Source of the DNA: Arcticibacter eurypsychrophilus
Lineage (GTDB): Bacteria; Bacteroidota; Bacteroidia; Sphingobacteriales; Sphingobacteriaceae
Direction: 5' to 3'
Length of the DNA: 64,000 bases
Assembly (NCBI RefSeq): GCF_001730525.1
Contig: NZ_MDFN01000006.1
Coordinates: 62,001 to 126,000, forward strand
Within the stretch, counting starts at the first letter, position 1; every line of letters starts with the position of its first letter. This document shows, one piece after another, positions 54,423 to 64,000 of the stretch. The notes below the pieces were generated by a model. That model ran no database searches and was not told the DNA's origin. It saw only the letters and a list, made by a program, of their open reading frames with translations. A program made the translations under genes and the position numbers.

Positions 54423-55346
54423 TCATTTAAGCTTACTTAATTCCGCTTCAGTGATAGTAAATATGCTTCCATGCCTTATTCCATTAGGCATACTAATTTT
54501 TGTGGATATATCTGTCCAGGTTTTTAAATCCTTAGAAGTAATAGCCCCATATTTATGATCTCTGTACTTATCAAAATAAACGATCCATTGACCATTTATT
54601 TTAAGGGTTGTGGGACCCTCAGCCCAATAATCTCCGGTAATAGGTTCACTAGCCTTACTGTATGGTCCTGTTAGCTTTTTGGAAAATGCAATCTTCAGAT
54701 TCTTTTTTACAGGCTCTTTTGTTTCATCTTTCATAAACATAACCCACTTTTTTCCTGCCTTAACGATTGAGGCATCAATTACATTAAAGCCGGGATCATA
54801 AAGCAGTTTAGCATCTGTAAATACCTTAAAATCTTTAGTTGTTGTATAATACATACGGTGATTATAACCATCATCCGCAGTGCTTTGCGTTTCAGGAAAT
54901 AATCCCTTTATTGTGGTAGCCCAATAAATTAAGTAGATCTTTGACTTTGCATCATAGGTTATTTCTGGTGCCCAGGTATTTCTTGCTCCCTCTTCATGCT
55001 GCATAACAGGAATAAACTTTTGTTCAGACCAATTAATTAAATCATCAGAACTCGCATAGCCTATTCCTTTATCCTTCCAGCTCACGGTCCACACCATATG
55101 AAACTTACCATCTCCACCACGTATTATACATGGATCGCGCATTAACTTATCAGCACTTACTGTGGGTGATAAAAATGATTGATCATTTTTTAGCGCTTCC
55201 CACTGATATCCATCCCGGCTATAAGCCAAATGAAGGCCATCTTCTCCATTTCCTTTAAAGTAAGAGAATAGGTAAACGGGACCTTGCTGAGCAAACGTAG
55301 AAATAGCTAAGAATATAAACAAAACAGGCAGTATAATTTTCTTCAT
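54423..55346 (-). CDS. GH43-like five-bladed beta-propeller glycosidase
   Basis: A 307-residue secreted protein with a signal peptide ending AISTFAQQG. The propeller repeats are visible: LHLAYSRDGYQWEAL, MRDPCIIRGGDGKFHMVWT, GIGYASSDDLINWSEQKFI, and TWAPEITYDAKSKIYLIYW with the W-A-P-E acid position typical of GH43. DYWAEGPTTLKINGQWIVYF follows. It is probably an arabinosidase or xylosidase, but a GH117 or similar propeller family cannot be excluded. It lies between the GH2 and GH3 genes, with its own -7 box. Confidence 0.8.
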   Translation of the reverse strand: MKKIILPVLFIFLAISTFAQQGPVYLFSYFKGNGEDGLHLAYSRDGYQWEALKNDQSFLSPTVSADKLMRDPCIIRGGDGKFHMVWTVSWKDKGIGYASSDDLINWSEQKFIPVMQHEEGARNTWAPEITYDAKSKIYLIYWATTIKGLFPETQSTADDGYNHRMYYTTTKDFKVFTDAKLLYDPGFNVIDASIVKAGKKWVMFMKDETKEPVKKNLKIAFSKKLTGPYSKASEPITGDYWAEGPTTLKINGQWIVYFDKYRDHKYGAITSKDLKTWTDISTKISMPNGIRHGSIFTITEAELSKLK

Positions 55347-55361
55347 AATGGGTTAACGTGG

Positions 55362-55369
55362 TCAAAAAT
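55362..55369 (-). promoter_or_regulatory. -7 box of the GH43-like gene
   Basis: Minus-strand TATTTTTG fits TAnnTTTG, 15 bp before the ATG, with a GTTAAC hexamer between as in the GH3 promoter. Confidence 0.45.
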
Positions 55370-55555
55370 AATGAGGCAAGTTATCAGATTATTCATTAGA
55401 AAGAAAGTCCTTTCTTTAAAATTATCCGAATTGTTTTTATTAACACACTTTATCTCAGTTTTAACCGAATGCATACATCATCATTTTTCAATATTGTCCA
55501 CAACTTTTGCATCTCAAACATTGAAACCAAATATAATTTGTCATTAAACCACGCT

Positions 55556-57997
55556 TCACTTCGCCTCAATGGTAACCGAACTTAAGATTAACCCTAACGA
55601 TGTTGCTTCCACAATAATAGCCCCACTAGTATTCCTCGCCTGAATGATAGCCAATGCCAAACCATTAAAGGCATTACGATGACTTACTTTAAAAGATTCA
55701 TGACTAGTTGGATCACCATTGTCGACCGCATTTAAAAAGCCTGCACCGGTTACTTTCAAATTAATCAGGTTATCAGCATCAGGCACCACATTCCCTGCAT
55801 TATCCAAAATCCGCATCGTTACAAAGGAGAGATCTTTTCCATCTGCCTTTATTTTACTACGATCAGCGATCAATTCAATTTTAGCCGCTTTCCCTGCAGT
55901 ATTCACTTCTGCCAATAAAACCTCCTTACCATTCTTGCGTGAAATCGCCCGAAGCTTTCCTGCTACATAGGGCACCCTCCATTTCACATGCATTTCATCA
56001 CCAACCTTCTTTTTAATGCCAAGTGATTTTCCGTTTAGATAAAGTTCTACCTCATCTGCTTGGTTGTAATAAGCCACCACATCTACAGTATCACCCGATT
56101 TCCAATTCCAGTGTGGATAAATATGCAAGACCGGAGTATCCGTCCAAACGCTCTTATATAAATAATACACATCCTTAGGAAAGCCGGCAAGATCAACAAT
56201 ACCGAAGTAGGAACTACGTGCCGGCCATGGATAAGGAGTAGGTTCACCTAAATAATCGAAACCAGTCCAGACAAACATACCTGAAACATGAGGACTCTTT
56301 TGCAGCATCTGCAAACTCCTTTCATGTGTAGATCCCCAGGGCGCAATCACATGATCATAAGCAGAAACAGTAAAATTAGCATTCCCACCACCTTTAATAG
56401 GCTTATCCCAAGCCTCAGGCCATTTACGAATGGTATCAAAGGGTACAAGATCATAATGCCCCCTGGTTTCCAATGCAGAAGTACTTTCCGTTACAATGAA
56501 CTTTTTACCTGGCCAGCTTTCATGAAACTTTGCCCAAAGATTGTCATTGTAATTATACCCGATCAGATCAAAGGCTCCCGATTTCAGCAGATTATTATAC
56601 ACATGAATTTCATTATTAGCCGTAGTAATCGCCCGAGTTGTATCCAAGCCTTTCACAATAGCGACCAGTTCTCTGGCAATTACCCTTCCTGTAGTATCAC
56701 CTTTTTTTTCATCGCCCCACTGTTCCTGAATTTCGTTACCCACACTCCACATAAAAACGCTGGGGTGATTCCGGTCGCGCTTTATCTGATCTTCCAGATC
56801 TATTTTATGCCATTGATCCCAATCCAGGTGATAATCAAAAGGATTTTTCTGCTTTTTCCACATGTCAAAAGACTCATCCATTACGATGAAGCCCATTTCA
56901 TCGCAAAGATCCAGCAGTTCAGGAGCAGGTGGATTATGAGAGGTGCGGATACCATTACAACCCATTTCTTTTAAGATCTGAAGCTGACGTTCTGCCGCTC
57001 GTTTATTGAAAGCAGCACCAAGAGCTCCCAAATCATGATGATTACAAACCCCTTGTATTTTAAGCGATTTGCCATTTAGCGTAAAACCCTTATTAACATC
57101 AAAATTAAAGCTGCGGATCCCAAATGTAGTTTCATAATTATCCGACAATTTGTTATTTACTAGAACCTGACTGACTGCTTTATATAAAACAGGACTAGCT
57201 ACAGACCATAGATGAGGATTATTAAGCAGCACACTCTGATCAACCTGAAGAGATTTACCCATAGGAATAATACTTTTCTTAGACACTTCAGCCACTTGCT
57301 TTCCCTCAATAGTGTAGATTCCCGTTTTGAGCACTACATTCAAGGTCTTTAACGACCCATTAGTAATTGTCGTTTTAACAAGAACCTTTGCTTCCTTAGA
57401 AGAAACCAAAGGCGTAGTAATAAAAGCACCAAACTGAGGAACATAAACCGGATTTATAGTCGTTAACCAAACATTACGATAAATTCCAGATCCAGAATAC
57501 CAGCGTGAATTAGGCTGTTTCGAGTTATCCACTTTTACAGCAATCACATTGCTGCCACCATAATTCAAGAATTTAGAGAGCTCATATCGAAAAGAAATAT
57601 AACCATTAGGGCGTTTTCCCAAGTAATGACCGTTGATCCATACCTCACTATTACGATATACCCCTTCAAAGTCAATAAATGTCAATTTCCCCTTACTCGA
57701 TACCGGGATTTGAAATGTTTTCCGATACCAACCCATACCACCCGGCAAAGCTCCTCCACCCGGTGTAGCAGGATGTTCTTTACTGAAACTTCCCTCTATA
57801 CTCCAGTCATGTGGCAGATTAAGGGATCTCCATTTCGTATCATTAAAAGCACTATTCTTTGCAGTCTCCGCCGCACCAAGATGAAACTTCCAGGCTTTAT
57901 TAAAATCAACAACCTGACGGGGATTACTTTGCGCTATAGCTGATAAACCTGGCTGCATGAAACAAACCAACAGGAACGAACGAAACAGGTACTTCAT
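55556..57997 (-). CDS. glycoside hydrolase family 2 beta-galactosidase-like enzyme
   Basis: An 813-residue secreted GH2 enzyme from ATG 57997 (MKYLFRSFLLVCFMQPG); an in-frame start at 58021 would only lengthen the signal region. The sugar-binding domain has LPHDWSIEGSF and GGMGWYRKTFQIP. The catalytic barrel includes GVCNHHDLGALGAAFNKRA, the acid/base Glu in SVGNEIQEQW near 421, the nucleophile Glu in FIVTESTSAL near 503, and FVWTGFDYLGEPTPYPW. Two C-terminal Ig-like domains follow (DUF4982-like and GH2 C-terminal). It works within the PUL with the GH43-like and GH3 enzymes. Confidence 0.93.
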   Translation of the reverse strand: MKYLFRSFLLVCFMQPGLSAIAQSNPRQVVDFNKAWKFHLGAAETAKNSAFNDTKWRSLNLPHDWSIEGSFSKEHPATPGGGALPGGMGWYRKTFQIPVSSKGKLTFIDFEGVYRNSEVWINGHYLGKRPNGYISFRYELSKFLNYGGSNVIAVKVDNSKQPNSRWYSGSGIYRNVWLTTINPVYVPQFGAFITTPLVSSKEAKVLVKTTITNGSLKTLNVVLKTGIYTIEGKQVAEVSKKSIIPMGKSLQVDQSVLLNNPHLWSVASPVLYKAVSQVLVNNKLSDNYETTFGIRSFNFDVNKGFTLNGKSLKIQGVCNHHDLGALGAAFNKRAAERQLQILKEMGCNGIRTSHNPPAPELLDLCDEMGFIVMDESFDMWKKQKNPFDYHLDWDQWHKIDLEDQIKRDRNHPSVFMWSVGNEIQEQWGDEKKGDTTGRVIARELVAIVKGLDTTRAITTANNEIHVYNNLLKSGAFDLIGYNYNDNLWAKFHESWPGKKFIVTESTSALETRGHYDLVPFDTIRKWPEAWDKPIKGGGNANFTVSAYDHVIAPWGSTHERSLQMLQKSPHVSGMFVWTGFDYLGEPTPYPWPARSSYFGIVDLAGFPKDVYYLYKSVWTDTPVLHIYPHWNWKSGDTVDVVAYYNQADEVELYLNGKSLGIKKKVGDEMHVKWRVPYVAGKLRAISRKNGKEVLLAEVNTAGKAAKIELIADRSKIKADGKDLSFVTMRILDNAGNVVPDADNLINLKVTGAGFLNAVDNGDPTSHESFKVSHRNAFNGLALAIIQARNTSGAIIVEATSLGLILSSVTIEAK

Positions 57998-58090
57998 AAT
58001 TTTATTATATTTAAATCCCACACAAAAGCATTAGCACTAGCAACATACCGGCCTTTACTCCTCAAAATTTAACACAATTGATTCCTATTA

Positions 58091-58115
58091 AAAAAAAACC
58101 TGCCTTACAGCAGGA
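58091..58115 (-). terminator. terminator of the susC-susD-lipoprotein unit
   Basis: Minus-strand stem CCTGC-tgtaag-GCAGG followed by a run of nine T, 63 bp past the lipoprotein stop. It separates the SusC/D unit from the enzyme genes. Confidence 0.8.
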
Positions 58116-58177
58116 TTTTTCCTCTTAATCACATTAAACTCATATCATCCGATTAACCCGGATCATCAAAACTCATC

Positions 58178-59545
58178 TTATTTAGAACCTAAAATATAAT
58201 GAAAGGCAAACCATTCATCTTTTTCAGCAGTGTAAGATGTACCAAACCAAATTCCCTTACTTTCAACTTTACCAGGAAAGGCTTTAACTACTTTAAGCAC
58301 ATGTGTAGCAGTACTCATCCAGTTACCTGGATTCTGGATCAATGTACCATTTACCAAGGTAACCTCGTTTGTTGCTTCATTGATAGTAAAGCTACCTTTT
58401 GTATAAACACCACTTTGATTAAGCGTATAGTTCTGTCCTCCTAAACGGTCAAACAGAATCCATGAATTTTCAGAAACCGCTTTCCAGGAGTCATTCCAAC
58501 CCCAGTCCCTGGAATCATTTGCAGCTTTTGTCCAGCCTTTACCTTTGCCAATCCAGTCAATCGGATTCCCGGCACCATCAAGCAACCAAATCCTTCCTGA
58601 AGAACTACTACCAGCCAACATGGTCAATAGCTCTCCTGCTTTAAACGTAGGACCGAAGCCTTCATCCGGACCTGTTTCTACAGGAACCCAATTATCAGAA
58701 TACGCTTTCGATATAAAGTTATAAACCAATAATGCAGGTCCCTCACCATCCACATCCTTGTCTCGTAAGACTCCTAAACGGAGGCTATTATCAGTTAATT
58801 CAATCACTTGATATTTCGACCAGTTACTTATACCGGTCAAACCGTTTTTCGCAGGTTTATAAGAACGCAAAATAGTTGCTCCATTCAAGGTGATAGTTTT
58901 AGCAGCAGGGTCAAAAGAGAAAGTTCCGTTTTCCCTTACCCCGCCTTCAATCAGTTTATTATTACTAAAAAACGGGCCACCCTTCAAATTGAATTTCATG
59001 CTTCCATAATCTCCCTTCGTCATTACACCTGGGTAAACGTCCGCAACCCCAGGCCACCACCATACACTGCTAAAATTAGCAGGGTCAAGGAAAGTAATAG
59101 GTCCTGCACCTAATTTACCATCGGTATCCAGTAACCATTCTTTTTCATTTCCCGGCCCACCTGTCAATGCTATCCATAGCGGATCCTGCACATAACTCAG
59201 GTTGTCTGCAGTAACGACGATAGGCACAGAGTCCATTTGTATTGTATTTCCACCAGAAAGCACAGCGAACTTAACCATATACTTTCCTTTAAACGCAAAT
59301 TGGATGGTATCTTTAGTACGGGTCGAACGACCTGTACCATAATCCCACATTGGCAAAACTCCCGGAGTTTCATTCGTTAATATGACAGTATTACCCCCCG
59401 GATCTTTTACAAGATCCTGAACAACCGTAAATTTAACCGCTGATTTATCCAGCGTCTTTTCAAGTGAATAGTCTTCTTTCTGACAGGCGGTCATCATCAC
59501 CACCGGCAGAAAGAGAGCAGTTAGTATTTTTATAAAGCGTTTCAT
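58178..59545 (-). CDS. PUL surface lipoprotein with PKD-like domain
   Basis: A 455-residue lipoprotein with lipobox MMTAC (Cys 21), followed by acidic residues, a common surface-export signal in Bacteroidota. Residues about 35-115 form a PKD-like domain (LPMWDYGTGRSTRTKD). The rest is a repeated beta-rich domain with Trp-rich motifs (KEWLLDTDGKLGAGPI and GRIWLLDGAGNPIDWIGKGK form an internal repeat), which looks like a tandem glycan-binding module. It follows susD by 37 bp, the SusE/SusF position, and is probably a surface glycan-binding protein. Confidence 0.75.
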   Translation of the reverse strand: MKRFIKILTALFLPVVMMTACQKEDYSLEKTLDKSAVKFTVVQDLVKDPGGNTVILTNETPGVLPMWDYGTGRSTRTKDTIQFAFKGKYMVKFAVLSGGNTIQMDSVPIVVTADNLSYVQDPLWIALTGGPGNEKEWLLDTDGKLGAGPITFLDPANFSSVWWWPGVADVYPGVMTKGDYGSMKFNLKGGPFFSNNKLIEGGVRENGTFSFDPAAKTITLNGATILRSYKPAKNGLTGISNWSKYQVIELTDNSLRLGVLRDKDVDGEGPALLVYNFISKAYSDNWVPVETGPDEGFGPTFKAGELLTMLAGSSSSGRIWLLDGAGNPIDWIGKGKGWTKAANDSRDWGWNDSWKAVSENSWILFDRLGGQNYTLNQSGVYTKGSFTINEATNEVTLVNGTLIQNPGNWMSTATHVLKVVKAFPGKVESKGIWFGTSYTAEKDEWFAFHYILGSK

Positions 59546-59582
59546 GTCTTGTTTTGCTAATTATTATCGATCTGTTATCTCT

Positions 59583-61172
59583 CTACCAGCCTGGATTTTG
59601 CTTCAACACACCGGTCGAAAGCGCAACTTCACTATTTGGAATTTGTTGCCAACCTTTTGTTTCTGTTATTTTCGCTGCAGTTATTGTCTTTGTAGCAGGT
59701 TTTCCGCCATTCAAAACAGTTGTAGTTTCTGCAATTTCCTGTGCAGCTACATTCACCCCTCTCCGAAGCAAATCCCAAAAACGAATCCCTTCAAACGCGA
59801 ATTCAAGCCTTCTCTCCTTCATGATATTATCTTGAGAGATAGCCAACGGAGTAAACGCCCCTTGATAAGCCCTTCTTCTCACATCATCAAAATAAGTCTG
59901 CGCATTGGCACTGCCCAATTCAGCTGCCATAAGCAGAACATCGGAATACCTGATTGCTACATAATCTTCAAACTGGCCAATCATAAAATTTGCGGCTCCA
60001 TTGTTTACAGCAATACTATTCCCTGCTTCATCAACAAGAGGCGCATATTTTTTTACATAATAACCCGTATATTCCCTTTGCTTATTCTGATTAACAAAAG
60101 GAATTTTTTCTTCAGCAATAGCAATAGTTGAAGCTGCTTTCCGGGTATCCGTTGCCAAATAGGCATTGTACAATTTTGGATTTACAGTAGCACCACCCCA
60201 TCCATTTCCATAGGGATAACTATATTGTTCCCGCATTCCATACATCACCATCCAATGATTTCCATCGATATTACCGGCGTAATCACTTGTATACGTATAC
60301 TTAATTCCGAAAACAGTCTCTCTATTATCTTCTCCAACGTAACCGGTTAGGGATGCAGGCCATAAATTAGCGAAATCGCCTACTAAACCAAATCCGCCAT
60401 TAGTTACTACATTTTCAAGGTAAGTCAGCGCCTGTGCTTTAGTTACAACCCCTGCCAAATCTGGTTTAGCGTAATATCCGGTGTAAAACAAATAGACACG
60501 ACCTAACAACGCTTCAGCAGCCCATTTAGTCACTCTTCCATGTGTTGCAACAGGTTGAGCAGCATAATTAGTAGCAGGCAGATTATCTGCGGCAAACTTC
60601 AGGTCTTCAGCGATCGTTTTAAAAACCTCTTCTGCCGAAGATTGAGGAATATTTTCTTTAGATGGTGCAGTCAGCAATGGAATATTTCCCCACAACCTTA
60701 CCATATCAAAATACAAATAAGCACGTAGAAAACGCACTTCCGATTCATAGGTATTTCTTAACGTAGGGTTCGAACTCCAATCAATCTGATCCATTTTACC
60801 GATCAGCATATTACAACGAAATATCGCTTTGTAATATGCACTCCAGTTAGCTCCAAACAGGTCCTGATCCGAAGGTGACCTGTTTTTATCAAATTCGTCA
60901 ATCATTTGATAACCATAAGCATCTGAGGCACCCGTTCCGCCAAAACAATTATCTGAAAGCAGTTCACTGGCAACCGGGAAACTCACCCCATCTGCCCAAA
61001 CCGTTTGAAGCCCATCATAACACCCTACCAATGCGGTATATGCATCCTCAGGTGTTTTATAAAAATTCGTTTCCGTTGGATTAGTGATTGGTTCAACATC
61101 CAGGAATCCCTTTGAACATCCACCTAAGGAAAGGAATACAAATGCCAGAATATATATTTTTGTAATTTTCAT
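59583..61172 (-). CDS. SusD/RagB family nutrient-binding lipoprotein
   Basis: A 529-residue SusD homologue, the lid of the SusC transporter. It has lipobox LGGC (Cys 19), FLDVEPITNPTETNFYKTPE (typical SusD start), the TPR-rich N-terminal half (RFLRAYLYFDMVRLWGNIPL), and the C-terminal ERRLEFAFEGIRFWDLLRRG. It starts 17 bp after the SusC gene on the same strand. It binds the target glycan at the cell surface. Confidence 0.95.
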   Translation of the reverse strand: MKITKIYILAFVFLSLGGCSKGFLDVEPITNPTETNFYKTPEDAYTALVGCYDGLQTVWADGVSFPVASELLSDNCFGGTGASDAYGYQMIDEFDKNRSPSDQDLFGANWSAYYKAIFRCNMLIGKMDQIDWSSNPTLRNTYESEVRFLRAYLYFDMVRLWGNIPLLTAPSKENIPQSSAEEVFKTIAEDLKFAADNLPATNYAAQPVATHGRVTKWAAEALLGRVYLFYTGYYAKPDLAGVVTKAQALTYLENVVTNGGFGLVGDFANLWPASLTGYVGEDNRETVFGIKYTYTSDYAGNIDGNHWMVMYGMREQYSYPYGNGWGGATVNPKLYNAYLATDTRKAASTIAIAEEKIPFVNQNKQREYTGYYVKKYAPLVDEAGNSIAVNNGAANFMIGQFEDYVAIRYSDVLLMAAELGSANAQTYFDDVRRRAYQGAFTPLAISQDNIMKERRLEFAFEGIRFWDLLRRGVNVAAQEIAETTTVLNGGKPATKTITAAKITETKGWQQIPNSEVALSTGVLKQNPGW

Positions 61173-61189
61173 GTTTTTTAGATTAAGAA

Positions 61190-64000
61190 TTAGAATCTGA
61201 TATTAGCTCCAAGCAAGAATGTTCGTGGACGTGGGTAGTAACCAAGATCTATTCCTGAAGAAAACCGATCCCGCTCGCCATTATCAATTCCATAACCAAT
61301 CTCCGGATCCATTCCTGTATAGGTAGTAAAGGTGTATAAGTTCTGTACAGAACCATATATTCGTACCTGGCGCAGGTATCCTTTTTTAATTACTTTTCCG
61401 AAATCATAACCCAACGTAACATTGCTAATCCTTAAATAATCTCCCTTATGAATGTATAGGTCCGAAAAATTGATCCAATTAGATGAGTTTTCTGTAACCC
61501 GGGGGAGTGTATTTGAAGTTCCTTCACCATGCCACCTTCCCAATATAGCAGTCGTGTAATTCGCATATTGATTAGTTTGGTTGCGGTAAGACTGTACAAT
61601 TTGATTCCCTGCGACTCCGGACGCTAACATAGAAAAGTCTAACCCTTTATAATTGGCCGACAAGGTTATGCCAAAGGTATAATCCGGATTCGGATCACCA
61701 ATCTTACCCCGGTCAAGATCATTTATCACTCCATCGTCGTTCAAATCAGCATATCTTACGTCACCTGGTTGGGCCGAAGGCTGAATAAGAGTACCATTGG
61801 AAGAACGGTTAGCATTAACATCCGCTTCAGTCTGGAATATGCCTGCAGTTGTTAATCCCCAGAAATAACCAATCGGAAATCCGGTCTGAGCACGATAAAA
61901 TCTTGCGGAATTATCAAACAACTGATTAAGAGCTCCAGGAATAGTTTCATCTGGATTTGGAATTTCTTTGACCTCATTTTTATTGTAAGCTCCATTTACA
62001 CCGATCGAATACCGAAAATCACCTGATGTTCCATTATAAGTAAGGCCTAATTCAATCCCTCTATTCTCCACATTTCCCCCGTTTATATAGGGAGCCTCGG
62101 CACCTGCAGTAGCATAAATTGGTGCTGCAATCAGCCAGTCCTTAGTGGCTTTTTTATACCAATCCACAGTCACGCCGATCTTATCGTGTAATAGTCGGGC
62201 ATCCAATCCAATATTTAGCTGTTCAGAGGTTTCCCATTTAACATCAGGGTTTCCCAACCGATTAGGAAAGGCTCCCGGAGTAAGCGCTCCTTCTTTATCA
62301 CCGAATGAATAATTGACATTATTAAAACGAACGGGTGCCAGGTATTGAAAAGCAGCAATGTTCTGATTTCCTACTTGACCCCAGCTAGCCCTTAACTTCA
62401 AAAAGCTTAACAGACTACCTTCACTCTTCAGAAACTCCTCATTGGACAGAACCCAACCCGCTGATACGGAAGGGAAATAACCCCAACGATTACTTTTATA
62501 AAATTTCGAAGAACCATCTGCACGGAATGTCGTATTCAACAGATACGTTTCTTTGTAATTGTAATTTAACCGACCAAAATAGGACATTCTTTTTTCTTCA
62601 AATACAGTTTCTGAACGATCAGTCGGGCCCCCTCCTATCGCTATCGTTGCACCATTTGTATTTGTTGCATTTGAAAGCCAAGCATGTTCCAAGTCATTGA
62701 ATATTAAATCACTATTCGCTCCCCATATAGCCGATCTATCTGAATGAAAGCTGGATGTACCCGCTAATAGTTCAAACTTGTGATCTTTATTTACATTGAA
62801 GTTATAGCTTAACAATTTATCCAACATCAAAGTCTTTCCCTTACCCAAGGATTGATCTACCCGGGAAATATTATTAAACGAATAGATGGATAAAGTATAA
62901 ATCGGGCTAAAAGAACGACTCTCCTCTGCAAAATAATCAATTCCTAAACTTGTCCTGAATTTCAAATTCTTTATGGGCTCAATCTGAAAATATAAGTCAC
63001 CAATCATTCTCTGATTATTCCTTGCATTCTGATTTCCGTACACCATAGCAGCATAAGGATTTGCCTCTCCATTATTCCATGTAGACTTACTATTATCAAA
63101 GAAATTTCCATTCTCATCATACATAGGCACAAACGGACTCGTATTGAAGGCTGCCCTTAATGAGTTACTGTATTGGTTGCCTACACCAATTCCATTACTG
63201 TTGATGTAATTAAAAGTAAGATGCTGACCAACGGTCACTATCTTATTATATAAGTTATGCTCTGAATTTATACGGAAGTTATACCGATCATAATTTGACA
63301 AATCTTTCCCCCCCACTATACCTTCCTGTCCTGTATAAGAAAGAGAGGTTGAATACACGGAAGATTCGCTTCCCCCTTGGGCTCCAACTACATAATTCTG
63401 TGTAAGCGCATTATCCACAAACATTTCATCTAACCAGTTGGTACCAGAACCCATCTCTGCAATTTGAGCATTGGTAAAATATGGCGTTTTACCCCCGTTT
63501 ACAGCAGCTTCATTCATGATGGAAGCATATTGTTGTGAGTTCAGAAGCTTTGCCTTTTTAGCCGCACTCTGAGTTCCCGTATAGGCGTCGATCGTAATTT
63601 GAGCAGCCTGACCTTTCTTTCCCTGCCTTGTAGTCACCAAAACCACCCCATTAGCAGCCTGTGATCCATAGATAGCTGCAGAAGCAGCATCCTTCAATAC
63701 ATCTAAAGACTCGATATCCGAAGGATTCAAATAATCAATACTTGGAGTCTGTACTCCATCCACAATATAAAGCGGACCGGAATTACTTACTGTACCCACT
63801 CCCCTTATGATCACTCTTGAACCTTCACCTGGTTGTCCTGATGTAGATGAGATCTGGATTCCTGGGGCCTGTCCCTGCAAGGCTTGCAGAGCATTTGTAG
63901 TACTTTGTTTCTGAAGTTCATCTCCTTTTACCTGAGCAGTGGCACCCGTTACTAGTCTTTTCCTTTGCACACCATACCCTATTACCACCACTTCGTCTAA
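61190..64000 (-). CDS. SusC/RagA family TonB-linked outer-membrane protein, 5' end outside window
   Basis: The C-terminal 936 codons of a SusC-type importer. The frame is open to base 64000, where it encodes LDEVVVIGYGVQRKRLVTG, the conserved segment joining the regulatory-like domain and the plug. So the signal peptide, the regulatory-like domain and the TonB box lie outside the window; an apparent Met at 63991 is not a start. The plug contains SGPLYIVDGVQTPSIDYLNP and AAIYGSQAANGVVLVTTRQG, and the barrel ends LGANIRF. It pairs with the SusD downstream and imports oligosaccharides. Confidence 0.95.
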   Translation of the reverse strand, partial: LDEVVVIGYGVQRKRLVTGATAQVKGDELQKQSTTNALQALQGQAPGIQISSTSGQPGEGSRVIIRGVGTVSNSGPLYIVDGVQTPSIDYLNPSDIESLDVLKDAASAAIYGSQAANGVVLVTTRQGKKGQAAQITIDAYTGTQSAAKKAKLLNSQQYASIMNEAAVNGGKTPYFTNAQIAEMGSGTNWLDEMFVDNALTQNYVVGAQGGSESSVYSTSLSYTGQEGIVGGKDLSNYDRYNFRINSEHNLYNKIVTVGQHLTFNYINSNGIGVGNQYSNSLRAAFNTSPFVPMYDENGNFFDNSKSTWNNGEANPYAAMVYGNQNARNNQRMIGDLYFQIEPIKNLKFRTSLGIDYFAEESRSFSPIYTLSIYSFNNISRVDQSLGKGKTLMLDKLLSYNFNVNKDHKFELLAGTSSFHSDRSAIWGANSDLIFNDLEHAWLSNATNTNGATIAIGGGPTDRSETVFEEKRMSYFGRLNYNYKETYLLNTTFRADGSSKFYKSNRWGYFPSVSAGWVLSNEEFLKSEGSLLSFLKLRASWGQVGNQNIAAFQYLAPVRFNNVNYSFGDKEGALTPGAFPNRLGNPDVKWETSEQLNIGLDARLLHDKIGVTVDWYKKATKDWLIAAPIYATAGAEAPYINGGNVENRGIELGLTYNGTSGDFRYSIGVNGAYNKNEVKEIPNPDETIPGALNQLFDNSARFYRAQTGFPIGYFWGLTTAGIFQTEADVNANRSSNGTLIQPSAQPGDVRYADLNDDGVINDLDRGKIGDPNPDYTFGITLSANYKGLDFSMLASGVAGNQIVQSYRNQTNQYANYTTAILGRWHGEGTSNTLPRVTENSSNWINFSDLYIHKGDYLRISNVTLGYDFGKVIKKGYLRQVRIYGSVQNLYTFTTYTGMDPEIGYGIDNGERDRFSSGIDLGYYPRPRTFLLGANIRF

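Overview
The window comes from a Bacteroidota chromosome, most likely a Sphingobacteriaceae member of Pedobacter type. Reasons: a SusC/SusD pair, many lipobox proteins, an AT-rich sequence, GroEL with a GGM tail, and many copies of the Bacteroidota -7 promoter box TAnnTTTG a short way before start codons. Assignments rest on reading the translated sequence; no database was searched.

Layout. (1) 1-4.1 kb: a minus-strand operon of two secreted glycoside hydrolases, a GH2 enzyme and a GH127-type beta-L-arabinofuranosidase that runs off the left edge. (2) 4.3-24.1 kb: an accessory region. It holds two AAA ATPases with nuclease-like C-termini, a broken HigBA module beside an older HigA relic, an intact AbiEi/AbiEii toxin-antitoxin pair, a His-rich small ORF, two HxlR regulators with redox genes, a 50-bp repeat in three copies, a possible group II intron tail, a decayed IS91-type element with its own integrase, a second integrase, and a perfect 648-bp palindrome next to a decapitated glycosyltransferase. 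Pseudogenes are frequent here. (3) 24.1-44.4 kb: mostly conserved housekeeping genes: an arginase-fold protein, an SDR epimerase, a serine-pathway fusion, ilvE, miaB, a sigma-54 activator, lptE, secG, groES-groEL, galM, lipB, a phosphopantetheinyl transferase, dcd, an MG2/TonB-plug protein and clpS. (4) 44.4-50.2 kb: a TonB-dependent receptor followed by an L-fucose-type cassette (permease, lactonase, dehydrogenase). (5) 50.2-64 kb: a minus-strand polysaccharide utilisation locus: SusC (cut by the right edge), SusD, a surface lipoprotein, then GH2, GH43-like and GH3 enzymes and a sodium/sugar symporter.

How the parts work together. The right-hand locus should capture a glycan at the outer membrane (SusC/SusD and lipoprotein), cut it in the periplasm (GH2, GH43, GH3) and import the sugar through the symporter. 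The adjacent fucose cassette converges on it and may handle one released sugar, but no fucosidase is present and the pathway is incomplete here. The accessory region looks like a repeatedly used insertion zone whose older cargo is decaying. Its clearest anomaly is the spacer-less palindrome at 18290-18937, built from an integrase 3' end and its mirror copy.
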